A stretch of DNA of 64,000 nucleotides from Brugia malayi. Taxonomy: Eukaryota; Nematoda; Chromadorea; Rhabditida; Onchocercidae. The position numbers and the translations under genes were made by a program. Under the pieces are notes generated by a model. The model made no database searches, was not told where the DNA came from, and saw nothing but the letters and a program-made list of their open reading frames with translations. Numbering within the stretch: position 1 is the first letter of the stretch; every line of letters starts with the position of its first letter. Location: assembly GCF_000002995.4 (NCBI RefSeq), contig NW_025062478.1:3076001-3140000 (forward strand), given 5' to 3'. Positions 1-13,100 of this stretch are shown piece after piece.

Positions 1-390
1 TTTATGATAGATAAGTTTATTAATTTATATTTAATAATTTATGATAGATAAGTTTATTAATTTATATTTAATAATTTATGATAGATAAGTTTATTAATTT
101 ATATTTAATAATTTATGATAGATAAGTTTATTAATTTATATTTAATAATTTATGATAGATAAGTTTATTAATTTATATTTAATAATTTATGATAGATAAG
201 TTTATTAATTTATATTTAATAATTTATGATAGATAAGTTTATTAATTTATATTTAATAATTTATGATAGATAAGTTTATTAATTTATATTTAATAATTTA
301 TGATAGATAAGTTTATTAATTTATATTTAATAATTTATGATAGATAAGTTTATTAATTTATATTTAATAATTTATGATAGATAAGTTTAT
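1..390. repeat. 37-bp AT-rich minisatellite with GATA cores
   Basis: Ten complete, essentially identical 37-bp units followed by a 20-nt partial unit, running off the left edge so the true length is unknown. Each unit begins TTTATGATAGATAAGTTTA and ends in TAATTTATATTTAATAA. Each unit carries two overlapping GATA-type cores (TGATAG and AGATAA), so the array offers more than 20 such sites. The near-perfect identity of the copies means recent expansion or homogenisation. The array sits about 670 bp upstream of the chk-1 start codon. Confidence 0.97.
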
Positions 391-1058
391 CTTTTCAATC
401 ATTCATAATTGCAACAATTAATTAACGATTACTGCATGCAACAAATATAGTAAAACTATAATCATTTATTGAGATCGGTAGTTTTATTGATAATTGCTGA
501 TATCGTGGTGATATGACACTACTGATAATAGATGATATGATAACGTTTACTGATAACATAATGATACCTTATCGTCACCCATTACTTTACCTCGCATACA
601 ACTATTCCCCCAGAAACATCTCTTTGTATCAAAGCATTTGGGATTTTCCGCTGCTGTAGCGAAATAATTTGGCGGTTATGGCCTGCTTTGAGTGGCGGTA
701 ATGGTTGAAAGGGAAAGGGAGAGGCGGTGAGGTGAAACAGTTGCTGAAAGTATGGGATCTGATGATAACTGATAAGTGCTGATAGTAATCACTAGCAATT
801 CATACGTTGAGTGATTATTGTATGCAATGATAGATATCTGTTAATGATATAATGTTACTGATAACGAATTAATGTACCATTTTGCAACTGATAACCTAAT
901 GATATCTTATTGTATCATATTTATTATACTGTATAATTTTATAGAACTAATAATAGTTAATGGAATGATAACTTAAACGTTGTTTCATTTCAGTTTTAAT
1001 AAACAACTCAAACAATTCAAGAATTTCACATCATCCGTATTCTTATCAGATTTTATCA
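391..1058 (+). promoter_or_regulatory. chk-1 upstream region with ACTGATAA cluster
   Basis: No coding potential. The stretch contains at least five exact same-strand copies of ACTGATAA (starting at 521, 549, 768, 857 and 887) plus further TGATAT/TGATAG cores. ACTGATAA is the extended site known for nematode intestinal GATA factors. A TTTCATTTCAG at about 983-993 is the best splice acceptor before the start codon and is a candidate spliced-leader trans-splice site, leaving a 65-nt 5' UTR. Function as a promoter is inferred from position and motif density. Confidence 0.5.
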
Positions 1059-4000
1059 ATGGTAACTAATGATGATAAACAGCATAAAGAGCAGCAAAAA
1101 TTATGGAACAGATTATTTAAAACGGATAAGTTTAGCACCGTAATACAATTACCACGGAAATATCGTCATAATCGTTGGAATGCTATTCGTACATTAGGTG
1201 ATGGTAAGTTTGTACTTTCAAATTTGTTGCTTTCAAAGTAAGTTGGCAATTTCAAATTTATCTTTTATTTTTTCAATTTTTACTAGATTTCTGTATTGGA
1301 ATTACTTGTTTTTTCCTTACTTTTTGAATTTTTATAAGAATTTTATTTGAGTTTACTGACGTTTATAATAATAATCAAATTAGTCGATTATTTTATTAGG
1401 ACATCTTGTTCAAAGTTTGAGTATTTTGTTACGAAAAATTTTCAATTTTAGATATTTTGAAGTATTTTATAAACTTTAAATTATTTTCAAGGTGCCTTTG
1501 GTGAAGTTCGTTTATTGGTAGATTCGGAAAATCCAGAAATAGTGGTAGCTGCAAAATGCATGAATACAAATGCATCAGGAAAAGAACAAGAATTCTTCAA
1601 AAAACTGCGTCGTGAGGTTATCATAGTGATTTTGATCTAGAAGAATAACAAAAATATTTGAAAAGTATTTAATCAACAGTTAGACTTGCTACTTTTCATT
1701 AGGAAACCGTAATGAATAGGAATATAAAAACAATTAGAGGAAGTTAGAAGTCTGGTTTGAACTGCTAGTAAACAAATCCCTTATCCTTGAAGGTTTTTTT
1801 AATTGCAACCCTTTCCTCCCAAATCTGCCTCGAGATGACCTTTCATTAGGAAATAAGTTCAGAAAATGCTGGAAAAATATTCAAAAATCAAGTGAAATTG
1901 CATTTTCTTCCTTTGTTTTACTTTTTTTTTTTGTTTAGTATGGCAAAATTATTTTTCTCCAGTTTATTTAATTTTATGAGTTTTAATGTTTTCAGGTAAT
2001 ATAATCCAAGAATTTTCAAATATTCATTTTTAGATGATACATTTATAATTAGAAATTTTTGCAGGCTTTGATTATGCGTATATTTCACAATTCTGAACAT
2101 GTCATTCATTACATTGGAATGCGTTATGATGCGGGACGTATTGAAATGTTTCTCGAATATGCTGATGGAGGAGAATTGTTCGATCATATCGGTAAAGTTT
2201 GATTCATGTTTAAGAAAATTTTTACAGATCTTAATTTTCATCTTTAATAAGGTGTCATTTGATTTTCTTTTATTAAATTTCTGAGTCTTTTTAAAAATTA
2301 TAACAGGAGCTTCAGTTACGGATACGTCTTCGATAATTTTTTTTTTTTTTTTTTACGTCTTACATTTCTTAATTGTACTAAATGGTATAATATAATGTTT
2401 GCAATTTTCATCAAAATATAAAATATTTTGAGAACCGGACAGTGGCATGCCAGCTCGGAAAGCGCAGAATTTTTTCCGGCAGATCATTGCTGGATTGAAG
2501 CATATTCATTCAATGGGTATAGTACATCGTGATATCAAACCAGAAAATCTGTTACTTATGAAAAATGGTATCTTACAGAAGAGTATTAAATTTTAATCAG
2601 TCTTTATAAGTTGTGATCTGTGACTAAATCAAATGATATATAAATTATTTGATTCTGAGATTTAATATACTTATATTTATTGCAGGTCAGCTAAGAATTT
2701 GCGATTTTGGTTTAGCAACAATATTTCGTCATAAAGGAGTGGAAAGAAAGTTGAAATCGAAATGTGGCACAGTACAGTATCTTTCGCCTCAGGTGTTATC
2801 ATCCGACTACAGGTTTATCTATTAAAATAGTTGGTGCATAATTTATTCTTCATTAGCTATTGATGTAAACTAAGAAATATATTATTATAATGTTTAGGAA
2901 ATACATTGTTTATTGAATTATGCAGAAATATTTCTTAAATAATTCTTTATACACTTGTGAAGGAAAATTTTTCAAATTTTCATATCAAAAGCTAATCAAA
3001 CTTAAAAAAATATGCGATAGTGAAGTCTATTATGCTTTATCTGTTAAAATAGTCAAAGTATTCAGAGGCGAACCATCCGATATATGGTCCTGTGGAATTG
3101 TGCTCATTGCATTGCTTACTGGTGAATTACCCTGGGATGAAGCGGTCAAGTATGCTTTTGAAATAATTAATGTCCAATTGCCTTATCCATTTTTTAGCAG
3201 TTATTTATCACTATATATGAATAATTGTTTTTTAGAACTTCAGCAGCTTTCAAACTTTGGCTTACACAGTATGATTGGAGGCGTCAGCCACCTTGGGATA
3301 GACTTTTTGGACCAATAACAAGTATATCCTTGTTATTATTTTAAACTTAAGTTCTTTGCTCGGAAATCAATTACTGTTGCAATGAACTTTTCTTCACTCT
3401 TTCTAACATCGGTTTTTTCTTATTTATTCTTTCTACTTTTTTTATTCTTTTTAGTATGTATGAAATTCAGATGTATTAACGATTGGATATTATTTCTCTA
3501 CAACTAAACATCAGTGTCTTAATTGGCCGAACCAACAATGGAAATTAACAATACTGTCGTTTATTACTCTTTTCCTCTACTGCAACTATCATAACTTAAT
3601 TGTCGTATTTTTAGTTTCTTTAGGCATTCACTATCATTTATTTATAAATGTTAACTAAGTTTCAGATTTGTTACGAAAGATGCTGGATGTATGTGAGAAA
3701 AAACGAATCAAAATTCCAGAAATTGAGCAACATGAATTTTTTGTCAGCGAAATAAGTAAGTCTGTGTGTTATAAATCTTGTTATAAATTGTTACAATAGA
3801 AGCATTAATAGTAATTGATGATGGATGATATTTTACTTAATAAATTATTCGTAAATTCTTTAAGAATATGAAATACCGAGTGCGAAAAGGATGAGAGGTT
3901 TTAAGGCACAAGGTAAGAATGTTGCAACCATCCCACCGAAAACTGCAAATGAACCAGTTGGTGAAAATCCAGTAACTTTGAAAGAAAACAACGAAGCTGA

Positions 4001-6244
4001 AGGACCACCAAGTTCTTTACAAAAAGTGATTGTTGAAAATCAAAAAGAACCTGATCTAAAACAAGTCAAAGAACCTGATCTAAAGCAAATCAAAGAACCT
4101 GATCTAAAACAAGTCAAAATTTCAGCTCCCAAAAATATTAAAGAAAGGTTACAGTTTTTTTTTTCCGGCTTCAGTTTTCTATTCTTTATTTAAGTTGGTC
4201 ATTTAATAAGCTTCGGATTTTTATTTATTGAGGATTATTTCACAGCTTCTTTAATATCAAAAAAACTGAAATTCTAAAAACTGTTGGATGATCTTTTATT
4301 CTTTAATTAATTCACTTAATTTATAATTTAATATCTTTTGTATGTGAAATTTATGCATAGTTGCCAAAGTTTCTGACTAAATTTCAATAATGGTTGCATT
4401 TTAAGATTAGAATTACCAGACGATGCAATTTCCCAGCCTATTCCACCATGTGGCAGTTCAGAGTTAATAAGGTATATATATTATAACTTTCTAAGAAAAG
4501 TAAGCAAAACCAGTTGGCCTATAATTATGAGTGCTACTGGTAAATTTTATTATTAATTTTGAAAGTTTTTTTTTAAAAAAAAAATGTTTTGAAATAGTTT
4601 TCTTCAGGTTAACGAATCTTACCTAACTTTGCTGCTGCTCATAAATTTTACTACCGATTTTACCAATAAATCCTCGATGCACGTTTAGCATCAAATTTCC
4701 AATGGCATTTTTAGCTAGTTTTGTGAATATTTCAAAACTAGACATTCAAAATTTTTAAAAATTTAAATCATGGATCTTTTCTGTATATCGACACTAAGTT
4801 TCAGAGAATTACGATTAGACGCATTTGCTGGTAATTTCTTTTCACAGCCTGTTGGTGTAGAACTATTAACACAGATCGATTACAGTGTCAATCAGGCAAG
4901 TTACAATTTTATAATGGATGCATTCTGCACGTCAAAATCCAAAAGCTTTAGAACTAGATTTCATCGGAGATGTCAGTTTAATTTTAATTACTACATTATA
5001 TTAATGGTTGATTTATATAAAAAACATATAGAGAAAAATTTTGCAAATATTTGAGCATACATGGAAAGCTTAACTAATTGATAGTGAAGCCTATGGTTGA
5101 TGGTTGATGACAAAGACTGTACAATAATCTTGGCAAACCTACACACACATCAATCCTGATCCATTTTTATATTCAAATTTAAAACTTATTACAGCATCCA
5201 TTGGCACTCCTGGCGCGCCGTATGACACGTTTTTGTGTGACGAAGCGAACATACGAAATGATGTCGATTATCAAAGAAAGAGTAGATCTCAAATTTACCT
5301 GTGTACAACGTACACCCAATATGGTAATTTTAATTTTTTCATTAAAAAATAGCATAAATATCGAAGAACAGAGCAGTCAGTTGTTTCATTTAATGCAAAA
5401 TGAAATAATTGATATTTGGTTTCTCTCTTTGACAAGATTTGAAATTGTGCAATTGCAGTAAATTGAGAAGTTTAACAAAAGTGCTATTTATAATGTAGAA
5501 TTTGTACTTTTATAGTTTTACTATTTATAATGTTAATAATTTCTTACTATTAGTGCCGTACGAGTTACTAAATTGTTATAGCAGAAGAGAAAAACATTCC
5601 CAGTCATAGTTGATTGTATCAGTAGTTTTAAGTTGGATCTCAAGATGCATAAGTGCTTTCTTCTTAGCTGAAAAACTATTGTTTTCGTTTTAGATGTCAA
5701 TTAGTGGTCCTCGAAATCGAATGTGTTATGTTGTAACAATTTACGAAATGATGGGAGAAGATGGCAGAAAAGTAAGATTTGCAAGCGAAATATAATATAT
5801 AGTGATGATTGATATGTGAAAGAATCTCTAATAAAATTATTCATTTATTGCTAAATTCATTTAATGTCAATTAGAGCATTTTTTTTTAATATTTACATGC
5901 ACTTCTTTTGTTGGTTCTCTAAGGTTTGCAAGCAGACAGATAGAAAGTTTTCGAATATCTGAAACAAAAAAAAAAAAACTGATATACTGAAATATTAGAT
6001 GGATTTTGATTCTTTAGCTGAGCTATTGTTGTTTCTATGTGTTATTCGACATCACTGATTATATCACATGTGAAAGCTTATTTTATCAGTTGTGTTGCAG
6101 GTGATGGTAGATTGTCGACGGTCGCGTGGTGATGGAATTGAATTTAAACGAGCATTTTTAGATTTCAAACATAAATTGCGTGATGTAATATGTGAGTCAG
6201 GCAATACATGGTTACAAAGACAGGGTTTAGTGGTAATATCATAA
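1059..6244 (+). CDS. chk-1: Serine/threonine checkpoint kinase CHK1 (kinase + KA1 domain)
   Basis: CHK1 effector kinase of the ATR DNA-damage/replication checkpoint. Exons in phase: 1059-1203, 1492-1616, 2065-2191, 2433-2567, 2686-2812, 3066-3149, 3236-3321, 3666-3755, 3865-4147, 4406-4471, 4805-4899, 4952-4971 (this junction uncertain), 5195-5323, 5694-5771, 6101-6244; about 577 aa (human 476). Visible: Gly-rich loop GDGAFGEV, VAAK lysine, HRDIKPEN catalytic loop, DFG, WSCGIVL. The APE motif reads SPQ. The linker carries three EPDLKQ-type repeats and an FSQP motif matching the human Ser345 ATR site. The C-terminal KA1 domain is clear ([16 protein letters not shown]). There is a longer N-terminus (about 45 residues before the Gly loop) than in human. 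The 3' end may instead splice at 6232 to 6631-6723, giving a longer tail. Confidence 0.93.
4047..4118 (+). repeat. In-frame 24-bp coding repeat in chk-1
   Basis: Three tandem 24-bp units encode [16 protein letters not shown] and EPDLKQVK in the linker between the kinase and KA1 domains. The units are nearly identical at the DNA level, which points to slippage or unequal exchange rather than old conservation. Confidence 0.9.
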
Positions 6245-9200
6245 TCATATATTTGATGTTAATTTTAATTAGTGAATATTGATTTTGTGTTGATTTCCAA
6301 AATTAAACATATGAATGTTTGAGTTTTTTAGAAACGTTTCAAAAAATATTCAATGACTGGTATAGTGTTTGAGGTTTTTTTTTTGTTATATATGTTTGAA
6401 TTTTCATATCTGTTTTGCTTCACTTTTTATTTGGAAAAAGTTGATTCAGCAAGAAATTATTGTATATGTATTATTCGAAATATTGCGATTTTACACTTCC
6501 ACTTCTGAGTGACACGTATTAAAGTTTGATTCAAATTTGTCTCAGTGGTACGCTTTCATCTTTTCAACATTTTTTCTTTTAGTGTTTTATTTAAAATTTC
6601 ATTTTTCTATTTTATTTTTCTGTTTGTTAGATTGTAGTTCAAAAAGAAAAAGTTCGGAAGTTGTGTCGAGAAAGGTCAAGATTTAACAAGTTAAACTCAA
6701 ATCAAACCATTTGGGTAATGTAAGTAATGAAACATCATATTCAAACATTTAACATTATGATTTGAATTACTGCCATTTGTCGAACATAATTTTAATTTTA
6801 TTCAATAAGATTGTAAAACTTAATAATAAAAACAAATCGACAGATTCTAGTCATACTTCAAAGCAAAATAGAATTTCTAAAAATTGAAATATATGCTTCC
6901 TTGTTTCTCCTGCATTTTTGATTAGCTACTTAGCAACACGTATTTTACTTCATTAATGTGTTTCAATTTCAATTATAGCATTAATCCGATTTCAATTTGG
7001 AATGATTGCACGATATTATTTATAAAGATTTTTTTTTTTTTTAATTTTCAGTAGATTAAATTAATCCCTTACACTGTCATATTTTTCATATAAAATATAA
7101 TTTATAAGGATTGAAATGAAGTATAAGGAAAAGGAAAAGGAAGAAATTTGAATATTTCTATATGAAATTTTAGAAGCTAAATAACATTTTGAAGAGCTAA
7201 TAAGTAATAGAAATCTCAAAATTTCACATTTCCTTATTTGAATACTTTTGGATCAGATTATCTTTTCCTAATTAATAGAAATATACTATCGTTTTTCTCT
7301 TATCGATTTCTTTCTTTTTTTTTTTAAAAGATTAAAAATTAAGAAATAGACGAATGGAAATCTCTATTCCTATCATCATTCCTAATTTTTCTTCTGTAAT
7401 ATTATGCAGTTTTAGTGAATTTAAATAAAATTTACTTCAAAATATTTAAGCTAAATCAATTAGACCAGTATGCAGCAGTTAATTACTATTAACCATTTCA
7501 GTCAAAGAAAGTTTTTTTCTTTTTTTTTTTTTTGTTCAAATAGCTTTTGTCGTAAATAGCTTATTGGTTTATTAGCAGTTCTTAAATTGTTTAAAATCAT
7601 TTAATTATTTGTGTACAGGAATTGAAGTCTTTAAATAATTTGAACAAATAACTTATTAGCTTCTTCTTAAGAACAGAAATTAATTAAAATTATCGAGGAA
7701 ACTCTGTTGTTATAGTTAATTAAAATTATTTTTTTTTTCTTTTTTATATTCCTGCATCGGAATCTTCAAGGAAAGTCTGTTGTGACAATTGCGCGAAAAC
7801 TATTCCAATTTTTTTTATTCTATGAAGTAATTATTTTCCGCATTTATTAACTGAATAGTAGTAGAAGAATGGATCAATAGAAAATAAGTAAAGAAGAAAT
7901 GATATAAATGATAAGGATAAAACTGGGTTAAAACTATCTGATTATTTGATTATTTCTTAGATAATCAGTTATCAGTAATTTTTTCTTTTTTTATTTCAAA
8001 CATTTTAAAAATAACTTCTCTCTCTCTCTCTTTCTTTCCTTGAAATATCTAAATTTCTTTTCTCTGAAATTTTTGTGATCCAAGTTTTTGACAGTCAATG
8101 CGTTAAATTCTTCTTTAAATTAAGATATCTTAATTTTGATGTTATGAAAATTTTGTTTTTAATGCTATTTACAAACTTTGCTGAAACTTTACTGTGAAAT
8201 TTAAAACAAAATTCACTACGAAAAGTTATAAATTTCATGAATGGAAATTATAGTTGGTGCATTTTTTGCATTAATAGTTGAAAAATTTTACTAAAAAAAA
8301 AGAGAGAAAATAATTTATAATATAATATATCTTTTTGAATTCCCTATTTTGTTGATAGTTTTATTTAAAATATAAAGAAAGTAGGAATACAAAATAAAAT
8401 AAAAGGAATTGAAAAAAATAAAAAAAAAAAAACGATGCAAATTAAACAAAAAAACAAACATTCAAAAATTTAATTTTCTGCAATAATTTATTGACAATTT
8501 TTAATATAGCACAAATTTAAATTCATTCTTCAAAAGTTCATCATTATACTGAAATTCTTAAATATGATAAAAACATTTTCAATTTAATATGATAAAATAT
8601 AATTTGCTAATTTTTTAGAATGCAATATTTGTTATAAATAAAAATTGCACTTTAATTATATTTCGTTTTATTTTTTCTATCTACCAGTAAAGCTAATCGG
8701 AAAATAGCTAAAATTCAATTGCTAAAATTGATAAATTGATAATTTAAAATAAATTTTTCTTTTTTCACAACATAAAAAGAAAAATTCAATAATGGATTAA
8801 TTCATTTTGATAATATATTACCATTTTTTTTTTCTGTTGTAATTGTAATAAGGAAATAAATGTTTTAATCAAATGTTTGCAAATAAAAGAAATCAAAAAA
8901 TATATATTCAATTAATTTATTTCCATTATCAGTATTACGCGCTGATTTTTCCAATTGATAAAAATGTTTTTTTTTTAAGGATTTAAAAAAAATAAATAAA
9001 TGTAAATCACTAATAATAAATGAAACATTCAATTATATCGAATTCCAAGAAATGAAATAATTCAGAAAAAAAGAAAATTTAATTTACAAGTTTCAAGCTA
9101 TTTTTAAATTGAATAGTGAAAATTACAAAAATAACTATTCAATAGCTTTTATACAAAAGTTTCATATATGTGAAAAAAATAGTAAAGCCGTTGGCTATTG

Positions 9201-10171
9201 AATTCTGTTTTATTAATGGCTAATTATATTTTACTTATTTACTTAATTATATTTACTTAATTAATTGATTAAAAGAAAAAATTATCCTAACCATTACTAA
9301 TCATTTCAATCAAAATTTGATACAAAGATATTTTCGAGAGTTATTGATTACATAAGACCATTAGCTAAACAATTTAATTAATATCAGAATACTTTAAGTT
9401 GAAATAAAAAAAAAAAGATAGATTAATTGTTGTTAATTTTAGAATTTCTAACTATTATAAAATATTGCTTTCACTTCTGAAAAAAAAAAAAACGAAATAA
9501 AGATGAGAAACTGTCCGATTTACTTTTTCTTTTTAAAGCCAGCATTTCGCTACATAATTAATTAGTCAACTCTATTTAACACTTTGTTAATAATGGAACA
9601 ATAAATATGTATGAGAATTTAATTTTACAACTTATTACAAATTAATAGTTTTTATTTCTGAATATTCAATTATACAAGTAAAACATATTTTCAAAATATT
9701 TTGTAACATAGCAGCAAAAAGAATTGTTATAGTTGCTCACAAATTCATTTTAGATCAGTGAATGAGGATGAAAATGAACTAATTTTGAATTCAATCCTTA
9801 TTCTTATATCGTTAACATATTGTAACAGAAAAAAAAAATTGCAGTTTTATTACCCAAATTACTGTACAGCACTTCTAAACATACGAATTAAATTCATTAC
9901 AAATCTCAAAAAAAAAAAAATTATTGAAATAAAGAAAAAAACATAATTATTGAAGACATTAGCAGCTATTCACTGCCAATCTTTTGAAAAGTAATGTATA
10001 ATCCTGCAGTATAATGACTTAAAATTCATACTAAACATTACTGCATGAATCACTGACCAGAGGAATACAAATACTTTGATAAAAAAAAAAACAACCACCG
10101 AATAATCACTGGATATTCACCTGATAAAGATTTTATAAGAATAAGGAAGGAGAATGAATCAAATATATATT
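6245..10171. other. Gene-free AT-rich intergenic stretch
   Basis: Lies between the converging chk-1 and sirtuin genes. The first part may hold an alternative last exon of chk-1 (6631-6723, preceded by TTTGTTAG and ending in TAA). Otherwise only A/T homopolymers and short low-complexity ORFs; I see no domain, no conserved splice structure and no RNA gene. Confidence 0.7.
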
Positions 10172-13100
10172 TTATAATTTGTTTGATTTTTCATCAACTG
10201 ATTTGTCTCGCTCAATCGATTTCCCATTCTTTTCTTCATTAATACTGATGTTATCAATTGTTGTAACAGTAGACTTGATATTTTTCTCATCTTTTTCCTC
10301 CTTTTCATTGATTTTTTTCAATTCTGTCTCTATTAATTTGTTCAACTCTGTCTTCCATCCCAATAATTCGGCTAATTTCCAAGCACCATCATCTGTTGTG
10401 CCTTGCCAAAATACATCTCTAAATAACAGTTATAGAAGAAAATTATATTAATTGTAGTAAATGAAAAAAAGAAAGATAAATTGCAATTTTATTGAAAATT
10501 TCTGATAAAAATGTATAATTTTTGTTGGCTATCACACTTCTAACTTCAATTTTCATCTTAAATTGACTAACATTCATTTCACTGTTATCACTCTTTGCTA
10601 TTATTACTATCATTCAAAAGCAAACCTGTAATTATCTTTATCATGATAACATAAGCCAGAACTACCACCATATGGAAATAATGAGCTTGTACTATGTCCA
10701 GCTTCTGTTAAATTGATCAATAATCGTGGCACATCATCGTTTACTTCATCAACTAATCCTGCGAAAGGATGTACGACGAGAGATGTTCCCATAATAATCA
10801 GAAGATCACATTTGGGAAAATCCTGGAAATATTTCATTTATTGACTTTTCGAATAATAAGGATGAAAATGTTTATGATCAACTAATTCCGGCCTTTTCTA
10901 ACTACATTTGGTATCAAGTGGACAGCAACTTTTACACAACCTGTCTACTTCATACTTTCTAAAAGATACTCTGATTGAGTAATTGAAAAATCGTGCAGGA
11001 AGATTTTCGCCAAAAAATACGATATCTGGCTTAACGATTCCACCACACTTATCGCAGTGTGCTACTTTGACATGTTCCACAAATACTTTATCTGAAAAAG
11101 TTACGGAAATGGATTTTTCATTCAGTTCTACCGTTCCGGAAATACTTGCAAAGTATATTATACTTCAGTGATATCTCTTGCAACCGAAACTTTCAATGAC
11201 AATTGAGACTAAATGGCCGGAACTAAATAACACCTCTACTCCTCAGTATAATTGTATTTTAACTTTAAATCCTACTTCCAATTATTATCCCTTTATAGTC
11301 ATCATATCAAACGATTTGCAGATATGCAACATTTATGTAGAAGTACTCACTCATTATCCAATTCAGATCAAATTTTGCACGACATGATAAACAAGTGCTT
11401 GTGTGATGACATCCATGCGCTGTCACCAACTTATCTTCATTGATGCCTGTCACAAATTCTAAGGAATCAATATTCTGAAAACACATATAATTCTTTGAAT
11501 AAATAAATGAGAACAAAAAATGGTATATTTCCTTGATTCTTCTTGGAATATTGGCTTTATTCCTCTGCTTAAAAATGAGCAGTTATCCGTAAGAAAAAAT
11601 CCTCACAAGCATCGTAAGATCCAAAGATCAAGTCAATAAGCGTGCTAATTGCGCTTATGTGTTCGTTTGTGAAGAAAGCCGAAAGCAGAAGAAACATAAT
11701 AAGTAATGAAGACAAACACATATGCTTGCCATTTGGTGAATCTCATTAATTAAAACGAAAGAATTAAGACAAAAGTTTACTTAAGAATACAAAGCACAGG
11801 ATTTTTTTATTAATTTCATGCTAGTTGCAATGTAACATACCTGCGTGTACCACCTTAACAGCAAACCTTTTTCATCCATTAGACGAATCAAATAATGACA
11901 AGGAGTAGGCTGAAAACATAGAAATTACTTTAGTGTGGTAAATTTTTTCCAAAATTTCGCTTGTTATACGCCCAAAACATCATTTTATGACAAATAATAA
12001 TGACAAATGATATTTCTTTGAATCAATGATTAAGCAAACAAAAATTTCGATTCCTTAGCGTTCATAATAGAAATGAAAATTCCTGATTTCTTCTTGTTTT
12101 TTTAGATTTGCAAAAGCTTCACCTTCAAATGTGATGGGAACAAATCTTTTGCTAATTTGTAAAATGGTTCAGGATGTTTCTTGAAATAGGAAATATCAAA
12201 AATAGCCATTGGGTCCGGCAAATTGTACTGTGATAGATTATCATATAAGCCAGTACCTGAATTTCAAAAAATTTTAAATTTGAAACATGTACAATCCATA
12301 AATTGTCACTCTTTTCTAAGACGTTTAGTGATAGAAATAATAACTGCTTAGTAAATGAACGCAATACAGAAAACTATAAAGTGGCACTATCAAATAAACT
12401 TAAGATATCCTTTGTAAAATATTAAACTAATGGTGATAACACAGCAGTTTCTGAAAAGAAAAATGTAAAAGTAATGCATTCCATATCTAAAAAAAAAAAA
12501 AAAAAAAAAACAATGATAAGATGAAACCAAACCTGGACTTCGAAAATCCGGAACGCCAGCGGATGTTGATATGCCTGCTCCTGTTAAAACAATTATATTT
12601 TTAACTTCACCACTGCGAATATATTCAGCAATACCCTCAATTGTCAATGATGATAACTTTTGCTTCGTATCTGAAATATATATTTTTTATACTCCTATAT
12701 TTCAACTGACTCTTATCGTGTTCAAGATGTATGGCCTTTACCGACGTAGCGGATATAATTTATAGGAAAACGAGCAAATGGTAAAAAAAAGGAAAACCAT
12801 ATTGAAGATGCTGGAATATTTCGACAAATAAAAAAAACGGCCGAACTCATAGAACTCTTCATACATACAAATACTAGAAACGAAGGAAATATAATCATTG
12901 TAACCTTCATTAGTACCATTTTTAATTTATGGTTCAAGAAATATATATATATACAAGTTCATAACTGGTTAAATATAATAAGTTCCATATAATCAATGAT
13001 AATACATATATTCATTTTTGAAAAAAATCAGAATAGCATATCACTAAATAGCATACTCCATTCATTTCATTCTTTATATCCTTATCCTTATCCAAAATGT

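Noticed and set aside
9758..9946. Small ORF with Asn/Glu start on plus
   Set aside because: Low-complexity Ile/Lys composition, no acceptor, no domain, in a homopolymer-rich intergenic region.
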